From: Cephalopachus bancanus
Lineage: Eukaryota; Chordata; Mammalia; Primates; Tarsiidae
Assembly: GCA_027257055.1 (NCBI GenBank)
Contig: JAPVLO010000054.1
Location: forward strand, 3,472,001-3,536,000
Length of the DNA stretch: 64,000 nt
Reading direction: 5' to 3'
Shown piece by piece: positions 12,326 through 22,604 of this stretch (positions are counted from its first letter, which is position 1; every line of letters starts with the position of its first letter). The notes beneath the pieces were generated by a model that had not been told where the DNA came from, ran no database searches, and saw only the letters and a list, made by a program, of their open reading frames with translations. A program made the position numbers and the translations under genes.

Positions 12326-14644
12326 TCCCAATATTTTCATTTTAAAAAAAGCTTAATAGTCACCATCAGTATGATGCCCAGAAAGAAGCAAAGGAATACG
12401 TTTCTGTATTTATTGCTGAAGAAAATAAATAATGCATAACATATACAAGTATTCATACTGTTCAATAAATTTATACATAGATTTTTTAAAAGGTAGTGCT
12501 TTTCATGTAAGTGTGAGACATTTTTTATTGATAATGATTAGAGTATGAATGTAAGGGCTTTAGCAATGATCTACAGCTTGGCATGGCTGTGGTCAAATAA
12601 AAGAAGGTATGGCATGCTTTATCTATACATTTAGATGGATGGTGTAGAGAAGAAACCAAAGGAAGGTCATGATCAATATAAGGTTTTGCCTTTCAGAGTA
12701 TTTCCTGAGGCTGTACAAGTAAATACAGGAAGCAAGCAAGAAAACTAATACCCCAGCCATCCTTATAGTTATGGGGTCTCATAATATTAAATAACTTCTG
12801 GCTCCATGGGCTGGGCTGGAAAGGCTCACAGAATTTAAACTTATAACACTAAGAGTGAAAAGAAAGACAGCCTTCAGACAGTAAGCATGGGATAATCCCC
12901 TGTGGCCTCAGAAAGTCATAAATCTAGGGAGTGAGTGACCAAGAGCCCTCTGGTTCCATCTTCCACCTTCAGAGAATGTAGCAATTACGTTCCTCAGTTA
13001 ACAATAAAGTAATTGAGGCTGATAATAGATTATTTGGCCTAAAATCATGGAGGAAAAAGAATGAGGAATCTCTAATGATTGTATAAAGTTTACTCTATGA
13101 CACCTGAATAGAGAGAAACTGAGGCAAAATCAAATAGTACTGGGGTCCATTTGCCATAGCTGCTTGATTGTCTTGGTCCATAATTAACTAACTTCTTCTT
13201 GTTTTGTGGGGCACTATACCTGTTGCCGTGGAGGTTACCTAATCATGATGAATATCCAGAGTAGCTTCTCCCTAGAATATGTAGGGTCTGTCTACATGTT
13301 TCTAGCACAACTGGCTAAATTAGCTTGATTCAAACTAGACAATACTAAGAGAACAATTGTGAAATATGTATTTAGACTCAATTTGGGTCTTTTGTGGTCC
13401 CAATTCCTTTGAACTTGAAACTGTGCTTCCATCATCTACATCCATGCCTCATCCATGGGCAGTACTGTGGCATACAGGGTGGTCAACCTTCCCAGTTACC
13501 AGGATGTAGGACTTTCAATACTAAAAGCAGCACAATCCCAGGCAAACAGGACAGTTGATCATACTAATTGCTGATTGTTCATTGGAAGAAAGGCTATAGA
13601 AATGTGGCCACAAAGTTCAGACTTCTTACAAGTCTGATCAACTTAGCTCGATCCCATTGCTGAGAACTACGCAGGCCTTCAGTGAAAACCTGGGATGAAA
13701 AAAGGAGGGAAAAAAAACTACCTAGATTCCTGATGACTTTCTGATGTCTGAGTCCAGTGGTACCCAAGAACCAGCTACAACTCTGTCCTTAGTTACGTAA
13801 AACACACTTGTATAACATATTGACTGAATATTTCATTGGTTTTGTTTAAATTACTGCAAGCTGGTTTCTGTTACTTAGAATTTAAATAATTTTGACTAAT
13901 ACAATATCCATCACCAGCATTATCCAAACAACTTTAAAAACTTTCAAATCTGGTGCCCTACTGATAAAGGTCAGTAGTATCGTATTTGGGGAGATCTGTA
14001 GGAGTAGTATCTCCAAGGGGAGAATTATTAATAGTTTCTAGAACAGTAGCAAGGTTCATTAATGCCTCAGAAAGCAAAGCACTAATGGAAAAGTCTGCCC
14101 AGTTTCCAAATTTCTTTGTTAATGAGCACATTTCATTCTCAGGCCAACAATGACTAGTTCAGATTCCCTGGTGCCGGGAAAGTTCTAATCTAAGTGCTAT
14201 CTTGGTCTGTTTTGAGTGTAGATAAAAGCTTATAGACCCAGTCCTTAAAACATATTTGGAAAGTAAATTATATAAAAACAAATTTTTTAAAAAATGTTAT
14301 TAGCTAAAGTCTCAAGTCAAGAGTGCAGCAATTAACAATCCAATGCAGGATAATAAAAAGACAATTTATGAAAAGATTAGGGACTATCTGAGCCCTGAAT
14401 TGCCTCATCCTCACAAGGGATAAAGTTCTTATTCTAATCCTTATCCACTGCCTGGGACTGGTTGGTCATCTTCTTTGGTCTCTCCTACTAAGTCTGAGGC
14501 TACAGGAATGTGAGCCACAAAACAGCAAAAACGAAGACTCAAAGTGGTTGAAAGAGGTCTCCTTTGCTTGGAATAATAAAATAATAAATGAAGCATGATC
14601 TTGAAGTGATAGCCAATCATGAATTTCACCATTTTCCCAGTACC
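12326..14644. other. Unique DNA, no gene seen
   Basis: About 2.3 kb without a named repeat or supportable ORF. A patch near 13465-13560 (GGTGGTCAACCTTCCCAGTT) looks like an old interspersed repeat, but I cannot assign it. Confidence 0.45.
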
Positions 14645-15015
14645 AACCTAAGTCCACACCACTGTCATCTCTCATTTGTATAACAATTGCCTCCTAACTA
14701 GTTCCCTGATTTCTCTTTTATCTCCCTAAAGTCAACTCCCCACAAAACAGACAAACTGTGATTTTTTTAAGACCAAAAATCAGATTATATCTCCTTTTTC
14801 TTAAAATGTTCTGATTTCCCATCATACTTAGAATGAAATACAAACTTCTTACACTAGTTTATAAGGCCCTGTGTAATCTGGTTGTTGTTGGTATGGTCTT
14901 CCTCACTACAGTGTAAAGTTCATGACAATAAAATCTTAACTTCTCAAACACTGCTGTGTTCTCAGTTCCTGGCACATAGTAAGCCAGTGAGGGAATGAAT
15001 GGATGGATGAATGAA
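14645..15015 (+). repeat. L2 3' region, sense
   Basis: Sense L2 signature: CCTCCTAACTAGTTCCCTGA, then CAGATTATATCTCC, TAGAATGAAATACAAACTTC, TATAAGGCCCTGTGTAATCT, and finally TTCCTGGCACATAGTAAGC with a terminal ATGAATGGATGGATGAATGA array. The terminal tandem array is the usual L2 3' end. Confidence 0.85.
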
Positions 15016-15230
15016 CCAAGATACAAAACACATCTGGGTTCAACTCCCAACTCTTTCATTTCCAAGTCATGTTGCTTTTAGCAAGTTATTTAACTTCTCT
15101 AGTCCTAAATTTTCTCCATCTCTAAGCATAACTACTTTCTCCCTCCAAAAGCTGTCATGAGAAACGATTGAGATAATTTATGTAAATCCCCAAGATAATG
15201 GCTAGAACTCAATAGCTGTTTAAGAGAGTT
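15016..15230 (+). repeat. MIR, sense
   Basis: CATCTGGGTTCAACTCCCAA, then GCAAGTTATTTAACTTCTCT, TTTTCTCCATCTCTAA, and ATTGAGATAATTTATGTAAA follow the sense MIR order. It abuts the L2 3' end. Confidence 0.85.
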
Positions 15231-15630
15231 TATTTTTCCCTAATCGTTTCTCCACCTTTCCAAGAAAACCGAAAGCGGTATAAAGTGAGCCTCACAGGTC
15301 ATCAGAGTAACAGTTGGGTTGTATGTCATAAATTTATGAACTCACCCAAGTGTTGAAATATATCCAATTAGATTTCTCTGTCCCTATATATTCCTTAAAG
15401 ATATAAATATTCCTGAAATAAGATATTCATACAGTCATCTTTATCTTAATAAAAAATCGTTTTCAAGTGAATTATTTATGTAAATAAAAATCCTGTCAAA
15501 CACATAAATATCACTAACTAAGGATGCCAAAGAGCAGTTTTACATATGTTTAGAGAGTTTGTTTAATCTAAAATCAAAACCTGAAATCAAAGTCTCAGCT
15601 AAATCACCAGAGATTAAATAACTGGTTCTT

Positions 15631-15926
15631 TTTTCTTTTTTTTTTTTTTTGAGTTGGAGTCTCTCTCTGTCGCCCAGACTGGAGTGCAGTGGCCGCTCCC
15701 AGCCACCGCAGCCTCAACCTGCTGGGCTCTGGCGATCCCTCCCCTCCACTCAGCCTTCCAAGTAGCTGGAACTACAGCCGCGCGCCACCACGCCCGGTTA
15801 ATTTTTTGATTTATTGTAGAGATGAGGTCTTGCCTGCCCAGGCGCGTCTCGAACCCGCGGGCTCAGGCAATCCACTAACCTGAGCCTCCCAAAGGCATGG
15901 GATTGCAGGCTGAGCCACCGAGCCCG
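15631..15926 (-). mobile_element. Alu, local subtype, antisense
   Basis: Antisense Alu with poly(T), then GAGTTGGAGTCTC at its 3' end and the complement of the left arm at its right end. It is flanked by an 18-bp TSD ATTAAAYAACTGGTTCTT (left 15613-15630, right 15927-15944) with a single T/C difference. The good TSD indicates a relatively young insertion into otherwise unique DNA. Confidence 0.97.
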
Positions 15927-16157
15927 ATTAAACAACTGGTTCTTGAACAAGAAAGACTAAAGAAACGTGTCTTAAACATGGACATCACTCAAGGTGGGCA
16001 GGTTTGCTGCTTCCTGAACAATAGGAACTCATGCTGGAAATTTCCCAGCGGTTGAGCCAGATACATACTGTGAATTGCTTCATTGACTACAGGAATTATT
16101 GTATTACCATTAAGCTAGTGTTGTGATCATCCCAAAAGGCCTTAATATTTCTTACAA

Positions 16158-16183
16158 TAACCCTAACCCTAACCCTAACCCTA
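16158..16183. repeat. Interstitial telomeric repeat
   Basis: Four contiguous CCCTAA units, the last ending CCCTAG, embedded in unique AT-rich DNA. The unit is the vertebrate telomere repeat (complement TTAGGG). It is perfect apart from the last base and is not part of a recognised transposon. Confidence 0.95.
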
Positions 16184-19100
16184 GCTAAGATGACCAGATG
16201 ACTCCAATTCTGGTATAAATCGGTCTAAGATGTCTACGTCTTACTTTTTTTGGGGGGGGGTTAACTCCTAGAGGTAGAAAAGGGAAGAACTAGCCACAAT
16301 CAGCTACCGTATTTTCCCCACTATCGTTTCACAAAGAATGCACTGAAACAAACACATCTAAACTGCTCACAATACCACCTCAGACTTTGAGGAAGTCTGA
16401 ACCTCTAACGTTGTCACCTTCTCATCTCACATCTCTTTAGTAACCTTGAAATGCCTCCCCAACCTGTCTCTTCTGACCCCATAGAATGTATAGCCTTAAA
16501 ATGTCTGGGCTCCCTGGATCACAGAGAATTTAGAATTAGGGGAAAGTCTCTGGAAGCCTAAGTGCCATGAGCCTGCAACACTGGGGGATTTCAAAGACTA
16601 TCTTTTTATTCATTTTATCTTCTCCAATGACATTCTGCCCTTCACATCTCTATCCACCATGCCCAGTCCAAGTAAACTTTTGAAGTTCAAAGCACTTTTG
16701 AAAATAAGTAAAATTCTATCATCGTATAAAATGTATTATCTTTTGGTTGTCAAGATATATTTTAATAGTATTTCACATCCAAATGTGTGCAGTAATGGAG
16801 TTGATTGCTGCTAATCGACCTGGTTTGGCTGGAATATTGTAGCTTTCTTTTATTTCCTTACACACTCCCTCATGCAATTTTGAGCCCACATTCCTAAAAT
16901 GAATGGCTTGGATTCAGTAAACAGACATAAAAAAGACCGATCTTTGGACAGACATAAACTTTATTTTTATAGAGAGAAGGTCCTCATTTTTTTTATATTC
17001 ACATACCTGAAGTTTAGCCAAAAATGTCTTCTCTCCTTCAGAAATCTATGCTGCTGATATTTCTTAGAGAAAGAATTCTAAATCAGGGAGAAAGGAATGA
17101 CCTGAAATCTCATCAGTGTCCTAAATTCTGTGCTAGTAATTTTAGAACCATAATTTTAGAACATGAGATTGCACTGAGGAGCTAATAATACTACTAAAAC
17201 TTGTTGCTATCTTTTCTCAGCCTAGATCAAAGGTTTTATAAGCAAAGAACACCAAAGCTCTAAAAAAATTTAATCATTACTATCTCATTTGCAAGCAACC
17301 TAGATTAATCTTTTGTTTCTGAGGGGCTACCTTGTCTTCTCTATACACTAAAGGTAGGGAAAGTAGGAATGAATGACAAATTTTTGTTTAATATCAGTTT
17401 ATTTCAATGGCTAAACAAAATTTTTCAAATAGTAAGTCATTGATCTATATTTTAACATTTTATAAAGTTCTCCCTTGCTATTCAAATCTTACTGATTATG
17501 AAGAGGAAGAGAAAGCATGAGGTAGCTACAGGATTATTGTTTATTTAAAGGTCTCCCAGGGATCTCTCCTGTTGCATCAGTGATAACTATGCCCTATTCA
17601 TTGTTTTATCTATGTACAATTTTTTAAAAAAATTATTGAGTGTTTACTAGTGGCCAAGAACTGTGCCAGAACCTGAAGGTAATAAGTTAACTGCATTTCT
17701 AATTTCAAGACTATAACTCAGTCTTAGCACTCACTTGTCCTGATCAATGCCTCTACTTAGAATGACAAAGGTATCAGTTTCCTTCTGGAATCCATCAACT
17801 CTCCTTTTCCTTTTCACAACTTTGCTCTCTTTAAAGTTTTGGCTCTAAAAAGTATCTTGAAAAATAATTCACATTTATGTAAGTGAATAGATAACTAACC
17901 TCTTCTTTTCCTCTCTTTCACCTACAATGCACCCTCCCCAGTTGAATAAGAATCTACCATCATGCAAAATATTCAATTTAAGGAATATTAATTTTTAAAG
18001 AGGACCCTGGAAGAGGAAAAATTTAGCTTAGATATTGAAGTATCTAGCAGTAAATATTCATGTCGTGGGGCACCTGGCTACCTAGTGTCTTAAAATTCTT
18101 ATGGTTACAAGAAGCAAAAATATACTAACATAAATACAAAGTAGGATTAATAATAAGACGACATGTATTTTGTGGACCAAGGACAGAAAATGAAAACTAG
18201 ATGGGCATTTAGTTGAATTTTTACTAGAAACTAGAATGATCAAAGCAGTTTTTGTTCTCTATCTCTTTCTCTCAAATTTTCTAATTCCTGCTTCTCTCTG
18301 AGTTTGGTGCACCTTCCTTCCTCACCAGCTGCTTCTTCTACTTCATTTTGCACATGGTTTAATGTGACCAGCAGTCTCAATTCCACATCATAGAGTTTTA
18401 GCCCTTCTATCCTGCCCACTAGATCAATCTTGGTTCCTAAGTTCAAATATAAAAGAGGAGGTGAAATTGATAGGAAGTACATGAATCAGAGTCTCATTGG
18501 TCCAGCTCATCTCTTTAAGCCAAGCCATAAAATGTGTAGACTGACCAATGCATAGACAGATATTGGGCAACATGTTTCTCCTGGCCCAATCACCTGGAAC
18601 CCAGAAAATATCAAGGTACCAGAGTATGTAGGGCTATCTATGTGGGATTTGGATTGGGCAAAAGTTTCAAAATGTCTGGGACTAAAAACAGACAATGAAA
18701 TATCTTTAGTGGACCTAGCCTCTTTAGTCCTATCAAAACATATCTGTTGGTCTTTATACACAGTGTGATCAGCCCTTCCTCCTTTTCTCTCTCAAGGCTT
18801 CTAGCTTCTGCTTCTCTCAGACTTTATTATAGATTTTTCTGGTTCAAATCCATTTCACTTTTGTTTGCTTGCCTCCCACATCTCTTTTATTCTCCTTCAT
18901 TTTAGGTCCTTAGCCTTCAGAACCTAGTTAAAATTGAAACAAAATAAAATCCATGTAGTTCCTCTAGTAACCATAATTGCCTACTTCTACAGCAATCATG
19001 ATAAGAGGGTACTCAGACCATCTCCATCTGTCGTGGCACAGTAGCTGGAACACTGAGTATCATAAAGACAAGTGGCCAAAGAGGATGAGATGTTCACAAA

Positions 19101-20161
19101 TACCCTTCACAATGTATCTAGGAAGGAGCAGAGGGGCCTCTAGATTGTCCCCTCTCCAATCAACAAGATAGGACTAGCCCTGCCTCATCATATTATTTGG
19201 TTTCTTTTCTATACTTTCCCAGTCTTTTCAAATTTCTACTTCCATCCTCCCAGTATGGAAGGAAGTTTTTGATAGGAAAAGCAAACAGTTTTACTACAGA
19301 TGGGCAAATTACCCATCTGCACATGATACACAGTAATCTAAAAAACTGTGCTATGGAAGATATAAAATAAAATCTGCCCTGGTATAAACTCCCTTACGAA
19401 ATGTCCCACCATTCCATGAGTTCAACTAGCTTATGGGGTTACATCACAAACCACATTTCATAGAAATGTGTCTGATAACATGAAAAACTGAAAAAGTAAT
19501 ATGACTTCTTGTCCTTCAAAAATAATTTTTTGATGATTAGGAATGAACTGAATGGTAAAGAAATGGTAGAAAGAGTAGAAGGATCTCTACTAAGTAACCT
19601 GACTCCATTATTGTATGCATCATTTACCAACTTTGTGACTTAGGGCAAATTGACTAACGTTTGTTCGGCTCAGTTTCCTTAAAAATCAAGCACGAGGTTA
19701 CAGGCCAAAGTGAATGCTGTTGGTTCAAACAGTTATTCTCTCCTCCCATTCCTCACTTGTATAGCTCTTCTCTACTATAGAAAATAAAAACAATCATTTT
19801 CACGTCCCCATCCTCTCATGCAACTAGGACATGGGCACCTCACTAGTCGTGCCCAAAGGAAGCTGATTATTCTGCCTGGAACTTTCTGGAAAAGGGTTTC
19901 CTAAATTTCTCTTTTACGTGCCTTTGAAATTTTTCATGCTAGAGCTGTGGATGCCAACATGCAGCCCACAACATAGTAGCTAAGAGATTATACACAATCT
20001 GACCCAGTGCTCTGCCATATTTTAGCCACTGAATTACTGACACTAGAAGTCATTAAGCAATTCTGCATCAGGTAAGTTATTTTTATTTGGTTATACTGTT
20101 ACTTCCAGTCCAAAACATTCTTACTGAATAAATATTGTTATCGCTGTCTCCTTCTAGCATT
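16184..20161. other. Unique DNA, no gene seen
   Basis: About 4 kb, the longest low-repeat stretch of the window. There is a weak L2-like patch near 17630-17730 and a short pyrimidine/G homopolymer junction at 16244-16260. The antisense open frames of 80-84 codons at 18240-18482 and 18507-18761 have no recognised domains. A gene intron is possible but unproven. Confidence 0.5.
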
Positions 20162-20176
20162 AAGAATATATGGATT
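20162..20176. repeat. 5' target-site duplication of L1-B
   Basis: AAGAATATATGGATT is repeated perfectly at 26913-26927. The pre-insertion site reads TT/AAGA, a good match to the L1 endonuclease preference TT/AAAA on this strand. Confidence 0.95.
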
Positions 20177-21566
20177 GAGTCGAGACGCGGCAAGATGGCG
20201 ATGGGGCAACCCGGCATCTGAAGCCCTCTGCAAGGGAGATCTGCAGTGGGTCTCTGACTCTCGCCCGGTGGGCTGGGGACCCCAGCATTGCAGCCTGCTC
20301 TTCAGACAGAGCTCAGCTGTTGCCACCGCTGGGACATCACAACGACTGGACAGTTTTACTGCATTGCAAACAGTCCTGCCGCTGCCGCCTCAGCCCCTCC
20401 CCCCACGGCCGCTGCTGTCGCCGCCGCCACCGTGGCCTCTGGGAGGGGTAGTACATCACACCACCTGGCCCGAGGAGATCCACAACAAACCACTTCAGGG
20501 AAGATCTGCTGGGATCACTGCCACCTCTCCTGCGTCCGAGACTGTGCTGCCCGCCTGGCGTGGGGCTCCTGTTAGCTGCTCCGAGGCAGGCAGCCATCTT
20601 GTTCCTGTCCGGCCCCACCCCCTCTGGGGTGAGCAGATGAGATAGCACCACCTGCTGGCGATTCAAGGTAACAACACCGAAATGGGAGAAACAAGCTTGA
20701 TAAAGACATAGACCAAACTGCTGAATGGAGGTTAATCTGAACTGTCCTTCACAGTAGATCAGGGGAACTGACCCTAACTGCAAACTAATTTACCAGCTTG
20801 AAAAGAAAACTAGAAATCAGACCTGAAAGGACATTGGACTTAAACGAAATGTCTCAGAGTGTGCTTCATTGATTCTATTAGTTTAATGACTTAATTCTAT
20901 TCCTACTGTATTGTTCCCTTTTTTCTCTTTTCCTTTTCCTTTTCTTCTCTTTTCTTCAGTCTGTAAACCATGTCTTTGTATAGAGGAACAGCACACTAAT
21001 AAGGTGGTTGGATAGCTGGTATGTTAGCATCACTATATGTTTTATTTTTGTTTGTATGAGAGTTGGTTCAACTGTAGCTGTGGTCTATTGTTTTTATCTG
21101 TTTCAGTATAGGCCTCTCTCTCTATTTGTTGGCACACTCGTTTGTTTCCCCCCCTTACTCCTCTATCTCTCCACTACCCTCTTCAACCCACTATCTGCTC
21201 CATTCTCTCCCCTCTGCTAACCACATTTTATTTCAGGGAGTAAACCTACAGCCCCACTGCACAGACAGATTCCAGGGCAGTGGGAAGTGGGTTCCACATT
21301 ATCCACATGCCTGTCAGCAAATACCAGGACCTGCAGACAGATTTTGAATCACAGCTCTCCCCTTAAGTACATCTCAAAACTGCAAAAAGGACCACCTCCA
21401 ACCTACAGTGCAACTTCAGAATTGAACAAAGTAAGAGGACATACATAAAGAATAGGGGATGGAACAAACAGAAGTAAAACCAATCCCTTTACCCCTGAAG
21501 AACAGAATTAAAGAAGACGGTGACATGGAGGGAAGGAAAAAGTAGGGAGGGGGAAAAACCGCACAA
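20177..21566 (+). promoter_or_regulatory. L1-B 5' UTR / internal promoter
   Basis: About 1.39 kb upstream of ORF1. The first 450 bp are GC-rich with many CpGs. AAGATGGCG at 20192-20200 (+16 from the start) is a YY1-type site in the same place and orientation as in human L1, where it fixes the transcription start. The distal part turns T-rich, then pyrimidine-rich, and ends in TGCTAAC..TTTATTTCAG at 21215-21236, a good 3' splice-site look-alike. CAAG/GTAACA at 20664-20673 is a possible 5' splice site. The final 330 bp is clearly homologous to the L1-C 5' UTR. Confidence 0.85.
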
Positions 21567-22532
21567 ATGAAGAAAAACCAAAAGAAGAATATAGGTCTTA
21601 CACAGACCCCTGGGAAATCAGACACTGAGAAAACAGATTCTGGAACACAGACAATGAAGAGTCCCCAGAATGACTGGCTACATGCAACAAACCCAGACAT
21701 CAAGACATTAATGGAGAGAATTTAAAAAATTGAGGAAAGACAAGAAGAAAATAGGAAGGAGCTGTTGTCAGATATGACAGCAGTGAAGAATACTGTGATG
21801 GAAATGAACAACAGACTAATAAGCATGGAAAGCAGAATCAGCCAAGCAGAAGAAAGAATCTCAGAGCTCGAAGACCAAAACACAGAACTAACCCAAACTG
21901 TCAAAAGCATAGAAAAGAAGCTCAAAAAGACAGAACAAAACCTGCAAGAGATGAATGATCACTTCAAGAGACCAAACCTAAAAATAATTGGGATTCCTGA
22001 GGCAGAAAGAGAAACAAAAGCCACACTGGAACAAACATTTCATGAAATCATTCAAGAAAACTTCCCTCATCTCATTAACGATGAAAAAATACAAACACAA
22101 GAGATTCAGAGAACCCCTGCAAGACAACAAATGAGAAGACCAACTCCCAGACACATAATAATTCACCTAAACAAAGTAGCTATGAAAGGAAAAATCCTAA
22201 AGGCAGCAAGAGAAAAAGGTCAGACTACCTACCAGGGAAAACGAATTAGAATAGCAGCAGATTTATCCACAAAAAACCTTCAGGTCAGGAGAGTCTGGAG
22301 CCCTATCTTCAAAGTTCTAAAAGAGAAACAATTTCAACCAAGAATAACCTACCCAGCCAAACTAAGCTTCATTAGTGAGGGAGAATTGAAATCTTTTCCA
22401 GACATCCAATCCCTAAGAACCTACACTGCCACCAGACCACCCCTACAAGAAACACTTAAGAAAGTACTGAACACAGAAGAAAAAGATAAAAGAACAACAG
22501 CATTCTTCACAAGAGTACAGGCAAAAGATTAA
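21567..22532 (+). pseudogene. L1-B ORF1, one internal stop
   Basis: RNA-binding chaperone of the L1 ribonucleoprotein. The frame is 321 codons from MKKNQKKN to QAKD plus TAA; human L1 ORF1p is 338 residues. Start choice: the MKKNQ opening parallels the basic MGKKQ opening of human ORF1p and lies after the 5' UTR. The frame is continuous except for TAA at codon 53 (21723-21725). Residues about 68-135 form the heptad coiled coil (ISQAEERISELEDQNTELTQ). The RRM-like core follows (KRPNLKIIGIPEAE, IIQENFPHL), then the C-terminal domain (RTPARQ, RHIIIHLNKV, QPRITYPAKLSFISEG). As written, a full-length protein cannot be made without readthrough. Confidence 0.93.
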
Positions 22533-22604
22533 AAACACACATGAACCAACTCCAAAACCCAAGGAAAGACAACAAATAAACAGGAACAACTCTGTAAGAA
22601 CCTT

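Noticed and set aside
16158..16183. CRISPR-like or minisatellite reading of the CCCTAA array
   Set aside because: No spacers; the unit is the vertebrate telomere hexamer, in a vertebrate genome.
18240..18761. Two adjacent antisense frames (80 and 84 codons) in unique DNA as a two-exon gene
   Set aside because: No splice consensus linking them, no domain similarity, and composition like the surrounding DNA.
20175..20645. 156-codon GC-rich open frame in the plus strand, and a 148-codon frame on the minus strand (20337-20783), as possible novel genes or an ORF0-like antisense L1 frame
   Set aside because: The plus frame opens on TTG, not ATG, and begins in the target-site duplication. Both lie in the CpG-rich L1 5' UTR where stops are scarce. 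Human ORF0 is antisense in the 5' UTR, but I see no similarity I can defend.
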